Shown: piece by piece, positions 11,284 through 24,048 of the stretch
How the letters are laid out: every line of letters starts with the position of its first letter
How positions within the stretch are numbered: the first letter of the stretch is position 1
Origin: Lathyrus oleraceus
Lineage: Eukaryota > Streptophyta > Magnoliopsida > Fabales > Fabaceae
Assembly (NCBI RefSeq): GCF_024323335.1
Contig: NC_066583.1
Span: 274,743,416 to 274,807,415 of the forward strand
Reading direction: 5' to 3'
Length of the DNA stretch: 64,000 nt
Position numbers and translations under genes: made by a program
The notes under the pieces: generated by a model
What the model was told of the DNA's origin: nothing
Database searches by the model: none
Seen by the model: only the letters and a program-made list of their open reading frames with translations

Positions 11284-14200
11284 GTTGGTTTCTAAACCCA
11301 TTAAATACAATGATCTTACTCCTTCTCCAAACTTTCAATTCCCTATGTTTGAGGTTGAGGAAGAAAGTGATGACGAAGTGTCTGATGAATTGTCTCGTCT
11401 ACTTGAGCACGAGGAAAAAGCCATTCAGCCATTTGAAGAGAAGATTGAGTTAGTCAACTTGGGTTCTAAGGATGCTGTAAAGGAAGTCAAGATTGGATCT
11501 CGATTGTGTCCAAAGGTTAAGAAGGGGTTGATCGATCTGCTTCAAGAGTATTTAGATGTGTTTGCTTGGTCCTATCAAGACATGCCTGGTTTAATTTTGA
11601 GATTGTGGAGCATAGATTGTCGTTGAATCCAGAATGCCCGCCAGTCAAGCAGAAGTTGAGGAGGACTCGTCTTGATATGGAAGTGAAGATCAAAGAAGAA
11701 GTGCAGAAGTAGATCAATGCCAGTTTCCTTGTTACTGCTCAGTATCCGCAGTGGGTGGCCAACATTGTGCTTGTTCCAAAGAAGGATGGAAAAGTCCGTA
11801 TATGCGTTGATTATAGAGATTTGAACAAAGCTAGTCCGAAAGATGATTTCCATGTGCCACACATTGATATGTTGGTAGACAATACAACTAAATTCAAAGT
11901 CTTTTCATTTATGGACGGATTTTCCGGTTATAATCAGATTAAAATGGCACCCGAAGATATGGAGAAGACCACATTCATTACACCTTGGGGAACATTCTAT
12001 TATAGAGTGATGCCTTTTGGTTTAAAGAATGTTGGTGCAACTTACCAAAGAGCAATGACCACTCTTTTTCATAATATGATGCTAAATCCAATGATGAAGA
12101 AGAACACGTTAAGAATTTGTTGAAGTTGTTCCAGCATTTGAGAAAGTACAAACTCCGCTTGAATCCTAATAAGGGTACTTTTGGTGTTCGTTCTGGTAAG
12201 TTGTTGGGCTTTATCGTCAGCGAGAAGGGTATTGAAGTTGATCCTGCCAAGGTCAAAGCAATACAAGAGATGCTTGCGCCCAAAACTGAGAAGCAAGTCA
12301 GAGGTTTTCTTAGCCGCTTGAATTATATCTCAAGATTTATTTTGCACATGATTGCCACGTGGGCGCCTATATTCAAGCTTCTTCGGAAAGATCAATCTTG
12401 TGATTGGACCGAGGATTGCCATAAAGCTTTTGATAGTATCAAAGAGTATCTGCTTGAACCTCTGATTTTGTCTCCTCCTGTTGAAGGAAGACCATTGGTC
12501 AGAAAGAATATGCTATTTACTACCTCAGTAAGAAGTTCACCGATTGTGAGACTCGGTATTCTATGCTTGAAAAGACTTGTTGCGCATTGGCTTGGACTGC
12601 TAAGCGTCTGCGTCAATATATGTTGAATCATACTACTTGGTTGATATCCAAAATGGATCCAATCAAGTATATTTTTGAGAATTCTGCTTTAACTGGGAGG
12701 ATTGCCCGTTGGCAGATGTTGTTATCCGAGTATGATATTTAATATCGATCTCAAAAAGCTATTAAAGGTAGTGTCTTGGCTGACCATTTGGCTCACCAAC
12801 CAATTGAAGATTATCAGTCAGTGCAGTATGATTTTCCTGATGAAGAGATCTTGTACTTGAAAATGAAAGATTGTGATGAACCATTTCTTGAAGAAGGGCC
12901 AAAACCTGGTTCCCGTTGGGGCATGGTATTTGATGGAGTTGTTAATCAATATGGTAATGGCATTGGGGCAGTAATTATTACTCCTCAAGAGACTCATTTT
13001 CCGTTTACAGCTAGATTGACTTTCATGTGTACAAAAAATATAGCTGAGTATGAAGCTTGCATTATGGGGCTTGAAGAATCCATTGATCTCAGAATCAAGT
13101 ATTTAGACGTGTATGGAGATTCAGTTTTGGTTGTGAACCAGATCAAAGGTGAATGAGAGACGAATCAACCTGGTTTGATACCATATAGAGACTATGCGAG
13201 GAGGATTTCAACTTTCTTTACAAAAGTTGAGTTTCATCATATCCCTCGAGATGAAAACTGGATGGCAGATGCTCTTTCAATATTAGCTTCAATGGTTATG
13301 GTGAAGTATTAGAATGAAGTTCCCAATCTGACTGTGATGCGTCTTGATAGGCCAGCTCATGGGTTTGCTATTGAAGAGATCAAAGATGAGAAGCCGTGGT
13401 ATTAAGATATCAAGTGTTTTCTCCAAAGTCAGATTTATCCGCCTGGGGAATCTTTGAAATATAAGAAGACTTTAAGGAGATTAGCCGACAACTTCTACCT
13501 GAATGGTGATGTGTTGTACAAGAGAAACTTCGATATGGTCCTGCTTAGATGCGTGGATAGACACGAAGCAGACTTATTGATGACTGAAGTACATGAAGGT
13601 TCCTTTGGTACTCATTCCAATGGACATGCTATGGCTAAGAATATGTTGAGAGCAGGTTACTATTGGCGGATAATGAAATCTGACTGTTGTAAGTTTATGA
13701 AGAAATGCCACAATTGTCAAATTTATGCAGATAAGATTCATGTTCCTCCGACACTATTAAACATCATTTCCTCCCCATGGACCTTCTCCATATGGGGAAT
13801 TGATATGATTGGCATGATTGAGCCTAATGCTTTGAATGGACATCGTTTCATTTTGGTGGAAATTGACTACTTCACAAAGTGGGTTGAAGCGGCATCGTAT
13901 GCGAATGTAACCAAGCAAGTTGTTGTAAGGTTTATCAAGAATCAGATTATATATCGATATGGTGTGCCAAGCAAGACCATTACTGATAATGGATTGAACT
14001 TGAACAATAATATGGTGGAAGCTCTTTGCAAAGACTTCAAGATTGGACATCATAATTCTTCTCCCTGCAGACCTAAGATGAATGAGGCTATTGAAGCTGC
14101 AAACGAAAACATCAAGAAGATCATTCAGAAGATGGTTGTGACGTACAAAGATTGGCATGAGATGCTCCCATTTGCTTTGCATGGGTACGGTACGTCCATC

Positions 14201-14640
14201 CGCACTTCAATAGGGGCAACCCCTTTATCACTTGTTTATGGCATGGAGGTTATGCTCCCAGTAGAGGTTGAGATCCCATCATTGCGTATCTTGATGGAAG
14301 CCAAGTTGACTAAGGCTTAATGGTGTCAGACCAGGTATAACCAGCTGAATTTGATTGAAGAGAAGAGGTTGACTGCCATGTGCCATAGACAGTTATATCA
14401 GCAGAAAAAGAAGAAATATTTTAATAAGAAGGTCAGACCTCGTGTATTCAGAGAAGGTGACCTTGTGCTCAAGAAGATTCTATCTTTCAAACCAGATTCT
14501 AGGGCAAATGGACTCCTAATTATGAAGGCCCATATGATGTTAAGATAGCCTTTTCAGGCGGTGCTTTGATTATTACAACTATGGATGGTGAAGAGTTCAC
14601 GCGTCCTGTGAATGTTGATGCAGTCAAGAAATACTTCTCC
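11284..14640 (+). pseudogene. pol pseudogene (RT, RNase H, integrase), element C
   Basis: Starts after the intron with KLVSKPIKYNDL, homologous to A and B pol. A one-base loss near 11590 breaks frame after DMPG, and TAG follows near 11710. RT motifs VPKKDGKVRICVDYRDLNKA and FSFMDGFSGYNQIKMAPED are intact, but a 37-bp deletion (relative to B) near 12083 removes the YVDD catalytic segment. About 70 bp are lost from the first RNase H near 12500. Later stops fall near 12741, 13154, 13310, 13402 and 14318. Integrase (13454-14320) keeps HEGSFGTH...CHNC, WGIDMIG, TDNG and the catalytic Glu. The reading ends VNVDAVKKYFS at 14640. It cannot be functional. Confidence 0.9.
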
Positions 14641-14654
14641 TAAAAAGAAAAGAA

Positions 14655-14820
14655 CAACTCGCTAAGTTGAAAACCCGAAAGGGAGGCTTAGGCAAAAATG
14701 AGTGTCTCGGTGGATTAAAAATCCGACACGGCGATCCAGGAAAAAATTACAAACATAAAACAGAAAAATTATCCCGATAAATTGAGTACCCCACCTTGGG
14801 GAAATTTATGCAAAAATTAG
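14655..14820 (+). other. three-hairpin array after pol, element C
   Basis: Hairpin I: CTAAG 14662-14666 with CTTAG 14687-14691, inner CCC-GAAA-GGG. Hairpin II: TGGAT 14711-14715 with ATCCA 14734-14738, inner CCG-ACA-CGG (B has CCC-GAAA-GGG). Hairpin III: ATAAATT 14777-14783 with AATTTAT 14803-14809, inner CCCC/GGGG. Each is followed by GGCAAAA, GGAAAA or GCAAAA. Pairing was checked by eye. Confidence 0.75.
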
Positions 14821-15287
14821 AGATCATGGCAAGTAACAGCATCCTGTTGATCTTCAGTCTTGAATACTTTCTTGAGCACAATGTTTGGTTCTGATTCATC
14901 TTCAACCAAAGCCAAGAACATAGTGAATATCGAAGGCGATACAAGGATTAGTGATCATTGTATTCAATGTATCCCTTTTCCATGTAAATTACCATTTTTC
15001 AACTTTTGTAAATATCTATGGAGTCTTGTCATTTACAAACTACCATTCTATTAAATAAAGTTGAGCTTTTTATCCAATTGTTTCCGCTCTTATTTATTCA
15101 GCCAATTAGAATTAAATTTTATTGTGATCATTTTGAAGTTAAATTTTTAAAATAAAATAAAAAGTATGTTTTCTTAAATGATAAAAGTGGTTACTTTAAA
15201 AAAGAAGCAACTAAAGGAATATCAAAAATGGTATGAAAGCGATAAACCCTAAATGTGGAGCATTATTGGTTCTCCCCAAGAAGTTGG
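14821..15287 (+). other. 3' UTR of element C up to the E insertion
   Basis: Non-coding. Matches the first part of the B and D 3' UTRs (GTGGAGCATTATTGGTTCTC near 15255). It stops at 15287 where the minus-strand LTR begins with TGTAGCGG; in B and D the same sequence continues uninterrupted. Confidence 0.8.
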
Positions 15288-15752
15288 TGTAGCGGTAAAT
15301 TCATGATCATCAAGTTATGGATAAGCTAGAGATCAAATTACAAGAATCGCCACCGCGCTTTTATTGTTTCCAAGGAAAAAGGGAAAAAGTACGAACAAAA
15401 CCCAAAGGTAAGAATTTTTCAAATCAAAACTAATAAAATGTCAGAGATTACAGGTAAGGGGGTTGGTTACACAGAGGGAAGGTGTTAGCACCCAAAGTGT
15501 CCTAGGTACTCCTAGGGATCCCTTTTTGTGTGCATATGTATTTGGTATAAAAATGATGTTTACAAACAAAATAGAATGGGGGGATGAGAAAATAATTCAT
15601 TAATTATATTTTTGTACTTAACAAGTCCTTCGGACTCGTGCCTACATACCAACATAGAAATGAGGGATCAAAACCTCGTAGTTCGTGATACAAATTTCAA
15701 AGTGGATGCATTGCTTTTAACAAAAATTAAGTTTGAAATGCACAAAGGCCTA
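15288..15752 (-). repeat. LTR 3'-end fragment of element E
   Basis: Near-identical to 17457-17921 with scattered substitutions. It starts TGTAGCGG at 15288 (LTR end CCGCTACA on the minus strand) and breaks at about 15752, where the sequence turns into ORF1. The shared bases AGGCCT at the join suggest a microhomology-mediated deletion. Confidence 0.85.
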
Positions 15753-16570
15753 TTAGAGAATTCACCATAACTATCAATAATCTCCAAACTGCTTAAAGAC
15801 GGATCATACCAAACTATATCATCATTAGTGAGAGACATAAGTCTCTGGGACCACCTTAGACATTGTTTGTTCTCCACAAAAGCAGGTGTCTGAGGCAAGT
15901 GCAAAATAAACCACTTGTACAGAAGAGGAATGTAACAGACGATAGTTCCACCATCCTTAGAATTCCTTAGATGCAAAGAGAAATACATATCACCCAACAA
16001 AGTAGGAACATGATTCCCAATCAAGAAAAGTCTAATGGCGTTAACATCAACAAAACTGTCAAGGTTAGGGAACAAAGCTAATCTATAAATGAGCAACACA
16101 AAGATAGCTTCAAAAGCATCCACACTACCGGCTTGAGCAAAAGCAGTAGCTTCCTTGATGAGGAAATCAGATGGCAAACCATATAATCCTCCTTTCTTCA
16201 TCCAATGAGCCTCTATCTATGACTTCTTCAAGTGAAGAGCTTCAACAATAAGATGAGATCTGGGAATCTCTTCTAATCCACTAAAAGGCACTCTACTAGA
16301 AACAGGTATCCCCAAAAGATGAGAATACTCCTCCAATGTAGGCACAAGCTGATAATCTGGGAAAGTGAAACAACGGTAGAGAGGATCATAGAACTGCACC
16401 AATACACTCAAAAGTCCTTCAACCACATCAGCAGACAAGATGGACAAAAGCTTCCCATGACGTTGTTTAAAGTCCAAGGGATCTAATACAAAAGATGCTA
16501 GCTTCCTTAACTCTTTCAAATCTGGACATTTAAAACTGTACTTCTTAGTGTTCCTTCATCCATAATTCAT
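15745..16570 (-). pseudogene. ORF1 pseudogene, truncated (element E)
   Basis: Begins at ATG 16570 (MNYG then TGA, then RNTKKYSFKCPDLKELRKL), continues in frame to 16217, is shifted at about 16205, and ends at the deletion join near 15750. It is homologous to the N-terminal two thirds of A's ORF1: both have LLxxLVQFYDP..RCFTFPDYQL.PTLEEY, then an IFVLLIY region, a PTLLGDMY block and WSQRLMSL. This resembles the domain I recall as DUF7745 in legume protein sets (not searched). Its function is unknown; in Ogre elements ORF1 precedes gag. The coiled-coil C-terminus is deleted here. Confidence 0.8.
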
Positions 16571-17429
16571 GGTCTGAAAATATTTACAAATAATACCTCA
16601 GTTCCTTGAAATTTTCGTGTGATGAATGTTATGATGTGCATGAATGCATGAATGCAACAATCACAAATAAAGGATCACACACAAGGAAAACAAAGGTCAA
16701 GGGATGAATCAAGTCATTGTCAAGATCAATCATCCATTTTGGTGGATTATGGTTTACACCTTATCAACACCCAAGTTCCATTGATATTGACAAGACTTGA
16801 TTGGATCAACCAAGAATCAAGGGTTTGTTGTAAATCACAAGCATGGAGTATGGGTAAGAACCATCCCAAAGGAGTGAACTAAGGATAAAAACCTGTAGAT
16901 CATGTTCTAAAAAGTTCCCAGAGTCTTAATTCCATCTATCGGATATTACAGGTTAAGATGACTGACTCATCAACCCATAATATTCTCAAGAAAACCCTTC
17001 TGAGTGTAGTATCGTGTAACAAGTGTTATCAAGTCTACACTTGAACAGTTTCCACACTATGTCCTAAATAGGCCAAGAGGGGGTAAATGTTCTACGGTCC
17101 TCAGCTTCTCAGACCCAAATTAGAGATAGTAATGCTTAACCATAAATACATGTGTGACATTTCCAAATCTAAAAGAGTCTCCACTGAGCAGATGGATCTC
17201 AAGCCAACTTGTTAAGGACTACTCCACACAAGTCGAACATGACTATACCATCCTCCTATCTTAATTGCACTCAAGTTCGGGTTAGAACTTATCTCACCAC
17301 TCAGAGATCACCAAGCACAACAAGCAAATTATACCACACATACATATATACAAACATCACATATATACAAACATCACATGTGTACAAATATATACACACA
17401 AAAAGTAGGCTAAACCCACTGGAGACTAC
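16571..17429 (-). other. 5' leader of element E
   Basis: Sequence between primer site and ORF1. No supported gene; short ORFs lack homology to anything else in the window. It contains a (CATATATACAAACAT)-like short tandem repeat near 17338-17400. Confidence 0.6.
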
Positions 17430-17447
17430 TCCCCAGCAGAGTTGCCA
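17430..17447 (-). promoter_or_regulatory. primer-binding site of element E
   Basis: The minus strand reads TGGCAACTCTGCTGGGGA, one base different from A's site at 39686. It lies 9 bp inside the LTR end at 17457. Ogre primer sites are reported as complementary to tRNA-Arg; this assignment is from memory. Confidence 0.8.
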
Positions 17448-17456
17448 CTTAATTTC

Positions 17457-20400
17457 TGTAGCGGTAAATTCATGATCATCAAGCTATGGATAAGCTAGAG
17501 ATCAAATAACAAGAGTCGTCACCGTGCTTTTATTGTTTCCAAGGGAAAACGGAAAAAGTACGAACAAAACCCAAAAGTAAGAAGTTTTCAAATCAAAACT
17601 AATAAAATGTCAGAGATTACAGGTAAGGGGGTTGGTTACACAAAGGGAAGGTGTTAGCATCCAAAGTGTCCTAGGTACTCCTAGGGAGCCCTTTTTGTGT
17701 GCATATGTATTTGGTGCAAAAATGATGTTTACAAAAAAAATAGAATGGGGGGATGAGAAAAGAATTCATTAATTATATTTTTGTGTTTGACAAGTCCTTC
17801 GGACTCGTGCCTACGTACCAACATAGAAATGAGGGATCAAAACCTTGTAGTTCGTGATACAAATTTCAAAGTGGATGCATTGCTTTTAACAAAAATTAAG
17901 TTTGAAAGGCACAAAGGCCTAAAAATGGTTTGAATGAGTTAGTTATTTTTGGCTTTTTGAAAGTTAAAGTCACGTATAGTTAAGTTTATTTACAAATTTG
18001 ATTTAAGAAAAGAAGTTTAAAAATGCAATGGCATAAGGCCAAAGTTTCTATCTTTTTGCAAAGTGGTCAAAGTTTAGAACAAAATAAGTTCAATCAAAGA
18101 ATATTTTGAAAAGGGAGGGAGAGATTTTGAAATTAAAGAAATGGGGAGAAGATGAAGGGACTAATCCTATGCACAAAATTAAAAGTTAAGAGTTGAAAAG
18201 ATCTGACCAAATGGGTAGCAATCCAATAGACAAGAATGTCAATAGAAACCCAGAATTCCCTTGGAAATTTAGAATCAAGCAACACACAAATGCATAATTA
18301 TATTATCCTGAAGAGCAACGACATCAAATAAAGATAGCCACATCCAAGCTTTAACCATTCCATGATCTCCTTCAAATTAGCCCATGTAGCAGATGAATTC
18401 CACAAGCCACAAGTTCAAAATAACAGCTTCACCGTGATCATGTTGCAGATGAACTCAGAGGGATATTGAATGATGTATCAGATGAAGTTTCACATTGCAA
18501 GCACTTGGTTTCTCAATAAGTTGGCATTGACCAAGTCCTTTAGCATAGGAATGTTGCCTAAGTTCTAAGTCCATTTGTCCAAGATCAAACCAACAGTCCA
18601 CATAAAAGTTCTTTAGGGTTTTTGTTGTTATTATGTACATTAATGATCCAAGACCACACAAACAAGCAAAGTATATACAAACAAGAAATATCACACAATA
18701 TGGTCCAATTGGACAAAGTGAAAATTGCATTAACATAAACAATTAGAATGATATGAACAATGGAAAATGAATAAAGGCTAGAATTAAATGACATTAAAGT
18801 AAATGACTTAAAATTAAAAGTTAGTTGTTAATGGGTTAGAAGTTAGTATTGTTTTGCTTTTACTTTTCATTTTTAGTCATTCTTTGGAGAACACTCAACC
18901 CACTTATCACAAGCATGGATCCTTGAGCCAAGACATCTTCCAAAGGAAGGAAAAAAGACCAAGTTTCCACACAATACCATGAAAGAGGGGAGACTTACAA
19001 TCTCACTAACTAGAATGTTATGCCTTTTATGTCACAAACTTAGCGCTATGTTAAGCAATCATAATTGGACTTATGTAGAAGTCACCACTATTTGAGGTCG
19101 GGCAATAGAATTTTGGTGTTAATTCATGTTAGATACATAGTATAATGGACTAGGCTCATGAAACATACCACACACAAAAAGAAATATGCAAAACGAAGTG
19201 GCCTAATCTCATTCATACTCATGTTAATTTTTCAATCAACTAGCTTTAGGACTTTGAGATATCATAGACCAAATGAGATGAATGCATAAAGAAAGGGAAT
19301 GAGATGAAGAGGGAGGGGAATGGATCAAAACTAAAATTGGTCAAAGGAGAACTTTTACCAAATTAATATCACCCATTCATTTTGGGAGATGGATTGTACA
19401 TTCCATCAATCCCCTAAATCCAATGATATTAACTTGACAAAATCAAATCAACCTTGACCAAGGCCCAACAACAAGAGTCAAACACAAACAAGTCATCACA
19501 ATGGGTCAACAAAATTATTTGGCATTTATTCAAATTAAAAAAACACTAAAATAAGGCATTTAAATTAAATATGGTTTGTCAAATTCCTAAAACCTCATCA
19601 AAACATCAAATAAATGGCCATGAGAATTATCATAGGACAAACAAGGTCAAAGGACCTTCGAGAAAAAATTTCAGAATTTTTAAAGACTTAAAAGTATTTT
19701 TAAACAATTAAAAACAAATGCAAAATCAATTAAATCGTGAAAAATATTAATAATGATCCAAAAAATAATTTTAATTCAGAATATGAAAGAGGAAAATATT
19801 TAAAATTTTTGGGTGAAACTCTCATATTTTTTGGATCAATATTAAAATTAATATGAATTAATGAAAATAGAAGGAATAAAAGAAAATCATAAAATAACAA
19901 AAAAAACGTGGACCACTTGAACTCCCTCATTAATTGAGGTGGCAGATCAAGTGGGGAGAAGCGCGCATTCCATGGTGCATTGCAGTCAACGCGGCATATG
20001 CTTGGTATTTAAAAGCAACACACGAGATTAAAACAATTTGAACCAGATCAATGGCTTTGAACACTTCCAGCGCATCGCCGGCTTCCAAAGGTCGGTCATC
20101 TTCTCCGGTGACCCTGGCCGGACTGGTTCACTCATCACCATCAAGAAAATGAAAAAGGAGGTCATATTCTGAAAGAAAAAATGGCGTAGAGCACGAATCT
20201 GACCTCAATTTTAACTAACTCCACATATATAGAAAGATATGAGGAGTTGAATTTTGATGTGTGTCAACTGAGTTACTTCGATTGGACCTCTAAGCAACTC
20301 AATCTTCTTGCCTACATCGGTAGGACTTCAGACAACCAAAGATCCAAGAGAATTGAGTGGAATTGAGAGAGAATCGAAGAGATGAAATTTTATGGAAAAT

Positions 20401-22172
20401 ACCTTCAATGCAGGTATGGATTCACTTGTACTTGCTTTGGCTCGTGCTTGATCTTGCTCAGGATGCTTGCAGAAGTATATTAGAATGCACAAGAGGTCTT
20501 GGATCCCTAGAGTTTTGAATCTCAAAACAGTGAGATTCAAACTCAATTTCCAAAGGAAATTCTCAGGACTATCATCTCAAATGAAGGGTTTCGTGTTTGG
20601 GATCAAAGCTGGCGCAAAGGAGTCCTCAATTCTGAGCATATGGTGCTCTATTTATAACTGGATCATGTGTTATTTGCACCTTGCAAGTGAGTTTCCAAAA
20701 TTGGCAATGAGTGATGCATGTGTGCATGGGCGTGTACAAGCCCATGAAATCATTCTATTTGGTCCATAATAGAGTGTGAGCATGTCTGAAATCAAATTGG
20801 AGTGCTAGGAAATTGTCCATGGAAGCTTGAAGTTTGATCTTTGCCAAATGATGATGCAATGTTCCAGCCATGCGCAGCCCTAGCAAATCTTGTCCAAAAT
20901 GGATGAAATTGGAATTTTTGGAAATTTAGATCAAGAGGAACAACTTTCATGTTCAACACTTTTTCATTTGGAGTTTGGAACATGGAGAATTTTGAGGTGG
21001 AAGTTTGGAAATTTCAACATGTTGAAATTTTTTCTAATTGTCAAGCCATATATCTCAATATTCCACCTTGCTTAACTTTTTATGTGAGCTTCAAATGAGA
21101 AAAGTGTATTCATAAAGGTTGTAGCTCTTTCAATGACCTTCAAAATGGTAATCGATTTCATGTCATTTGGATTTAGAATGATAGAGTTATGCATTTTTGA
21201 AGTTTGGAAAAATCACTTGTTCAATGGTATAGGTCAAAAATGACCTATAATGTAACCTCATATCACATGCTCAAAAAAGTTGAATTACCTCCCACACCAA
21301 ACATCAAAGTTGAAGTAGACACCTTGGGTTTGATTGTACAACCTGGAAATCTTTCATTTCATATAAATTGAGCAAGTTATGGCCTTGGGAAGTTGACTTT
21401 CAAATTAGGGTTTAGACAAAATGACCTATAATGTTTCAACACAGAAAATGATTTTCCAAGTAAAAATAACTCTAGGTCTCAACATGAAAGTTGTTTGTAA
21501 TGTTACTTAGAGTAATGTTTATCTTGGAATCATTTTCATATGATGAAAATTGTAGGAAATAGGGTCTAGGGAGACCCAGTTTTGATCAGATGAATTCATC
21601 TAGCCAACCACCATCAACCAACTTGCTAACCTTCAATTCTTTTGACTTTCTTGGCTCAAGGTAGATCATATATGCATAAGATGATGAATTTTTGAAGTGT
21701 CCCTTGAGAAATTTGATCAAATGGTAAGATAGCTTGTTGGAGAAGTTACTCAAGATACCCAGTCAAACTAGGGTTTCCAAGGCAAATCACCCTCAAACTC
21801 TTGAAGAAAACTTGATCAATATAACATGCAGGAATCAATGGAACTCATATACGATGCTCATAACCATTCTTGGACCAATTCATGGTTATGCTCTTTGTCA
21901 TGAGGGTCTCAAACCCTAGATATGAATTTGATGAATCAATGGTGATCATGCCCTACCTACAAAAGAGTTAGGCAAATGCAAAGACATATTTTTGTATTTT
22001 TGTTAGTAAAATGATAATATACAAGTATGATACAATCACAAAGTGCTTGGTGATCTTTCCCAAAACAAACCCAATGAAAGAGGGGCAAGGAGGATGCCAA
22101 GGTATGATCCCAATGCTAATGCATATGATGAAATTGCATGAGGGATCTTAGGGTCAAAATTGGGGTCTTACA
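17457..22172 (-). repeat. full-length LTR of element E (4716 bp)
   Basis: Minus strand starts TGTAAGACCCCAATTTTGAC at 22172 and ends CCGCTACA at 17457. It is the same family as the LTRs at 34694-60102 and 62977. Around 21600 it contains the uninterrupted site into which A inserted in the B copy. It is non-coding and AT-rich, with a GC-richer island at about 19925-20150. Several short ORFs inside are chance. Confidence 0.9.
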
Positions 22173-22188
22173 GCTGCCCCTATTTAAG
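22173..22188 (-). promoter_or_regulatory. polypurine tract before the E LTR
   Basis: Minus strand CTTAAATAGGGGCAGC directly precedes the LTR start, identical to the tracts at 34678-34693 and 62961-62976. It would prime plus-strand DNA synthesis. Confidence 0.75.
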
Positions 22189-24048
22189 AACATTCTAACT
22201 GAGGAGGCGAAGGTTAAAATCTTCATGTCGACTCAGTAGAATGGGCTTAAATAACAACATATAGAAACAAATATTGGTCCCTAAGAGACCTCATGATGCA
22301 TATGGTATGAATGTAAAAGTTAATGCTCTGTGGGGAAATATTTCCACAAAGGAAAAGAAATCAGAGAGACCAAAAGTCCGCGGGAGTATAATGTATTCCA
22401 TGAGGAAAACTCACTAGGGAGACAGAGACTCTGGGGGGGAATAAATGAGGTTATGCGTAGGCCAGGCTACGACTTAAAACTACTGGGGGACTCGAGGAAT
22501 TCCATACAAACATGGAAAGACTTAGCCGGGGAAACAACAACATCTACAAGAGATACGAGTAAGTCAGGATAAAACTGAAGTATTTGAATCATGTAGGAAA
22601 AACAATTTCACTAAGGAAATGTGCACTCAACTCGACTGGGGAAGAAATATACTTCAACACAGGAGGAGCAGAAATCTATTATCTACTACCTGTTACAGGG
22701 TGAGGAGATAATAAAGATCTGACAGAGAGAACATCCGTCATCGGTTAGGATGAACATATCAAGGATGACTCGCTGAGAACCCACATGAGGGAGTATTCAT
22801 TACCAGTTACTCGGTAAGAAAAACCTTGTTGGGGAAAACTGCAGAAAATGGGATTTACAGTTGCCGGTTACTGGGTAGAAGACCAAAGGATGAGAGTATC
22901 CGTCATCGGTTAGGATGAACATATCAAGGATAAACTCAACAGGGAAGAAAATTTGTCATCGGTTAAGATGAACATATCAAAGATAGACTTTCCTGAGAAA
23001 TGTCAAGGAGGATACCCGTCATCTGTTAAGATGAATATATCAAGGATAAACCAACTGAACAAAAAGTAGGATTTACATCTATCGAATGCTGGATAAAAGA
23101 ACATCAAAGAGAAAATCCGTCACCGGTTAGGATGAACATATCAAGGATACACTCTAAGAGGGGAGAAAAATAGGAATTACATCTATCAGTTACTGGATAG
23201 AATACCATCAAAGAGATAACCCGTCACCGGTTAGGGTGAACATATCAAGGATTAACTATGCGAATGGGACAAAAAGTAGGATTTACAACTACCGGTTAGT
23301 GGGTAGAAGACCGCAAAGAGAAGGAAACCCGTCATCGATTAAGATGAACATATCATGGATTAACTCTCCGGGGAACAAGAATAGGGATTACAACTACCTT
23401 TTTACTGGGTAGAATACCAAAGGTGAGAGTATCCGTCATCGGTTAGGCTGAACAAATCAAGGATAAACTCCGGCAGGGGAGAGAAAGATATTCGTCACCG
23501 GTTAGGGTGAACATATCAAGGATATACTTTCTGGGGAATGGATCCACTAGGGACTCTACTGAGGAGAAAAACAGGGGTACTTTTGCCGGGTATTGGGTAA
23601 GAAGTAACAAACTAAGAAGAATATTACCAGTTACTGGGTAATAAACTCTTATTAGACTCGAAGCATCTATTTAGGTAAAAGCTAGACAGGAATAGTCAAT
23701 CAAGACTCAACCCAATGAGGATATAACTCAAGGGGAGTGATTCCATCCAGATAAACAACTGGAAAGGAAACTGAAATAATAATTATCCACGAGGAAACAA
23801 ACTCAGTGGGGAAGAGGAGAAAGGTTAAAGTCTTTCTGCCTAAGAGGCTGACGCTCTACAATTGAGGGAGGACAGACACCGAAATTTTGTATGGGGATAA
23901 AGTACCGCCATACAGAGAATGAGAATTTCTAATCAAATATGACGATGCAAATATGCAAATTATGAAATTATATGAATGTATATGTATATGTATATGTATA
24001 TATATGATGATTATGCTGACAAAACGATCACAAAGGATACAACGGTGT
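22189..24048 (-). repeat. 3' UTR with 33-nt repeat array, element E
   Basis: Nine degenerate copies of CCGTCATCGGTTAGGATGAA followed by CATATCAAGGATA begin near 22732, 22889, 22951, 23015, 23115, 23218, 23327, 23428 and 23490. They are interleaved with a second motif around TACCGGTTACTGGGTAGAA and with AACTC..TGGGGA-like segments. A (TATATG)n microsatellite lies at about 23968-24008. The same array occurs in B and D. Tandem repeats in Ogre 3' UTRs are known from pea. The region is cut at about 24048. Confidence 0.85.

Larger units (their letters stand above)
10811..15287 (+). mobile_element. Ogre-like element fragment C
   Basis: Truncated plus-strand Tat/Ogre-like element: protease C-terminus, intron, pol, 3' UTR hairpins. 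It is cut on the left by the copia LTR and on the right by a minus-strand LTR. It is closely related to element B over the whole shared length. All coding parts are broken. Confidence 0.9.
15288..24048 (-). mobile_element. composite minus-strand Ogre-like element E
   Basis: In minus-strand order: 3' UTR (24048-22189), polypurine tract, full LTR (22172-17457), primer site, leader, truncated ORF1, and a 465-bp LTR 3'-end fragment ending at 15288. One LTR is thus flanked by the 3' end of one internal region and the 5' end of another, the arrangement expected after recombination between LTRs. There is no matching 5-bp target duplication (GTTGG left, GCTGC right), so it is not a simple insertion. 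Confidence 0.8.

Noticed and set aside
16652..17475. ORFs of 76 and 88 codons in the leader of E
   Set aside because: Composition is low-complexity and there is no homologue in A's leader.
15283..22177. Possible 5-bp target duplication around composite E
   Set aside because: GTTGG on the left and GCTGC on the right do not match, and the right side is itself retroelement 3' UTR, so the ends are not from one insertion.
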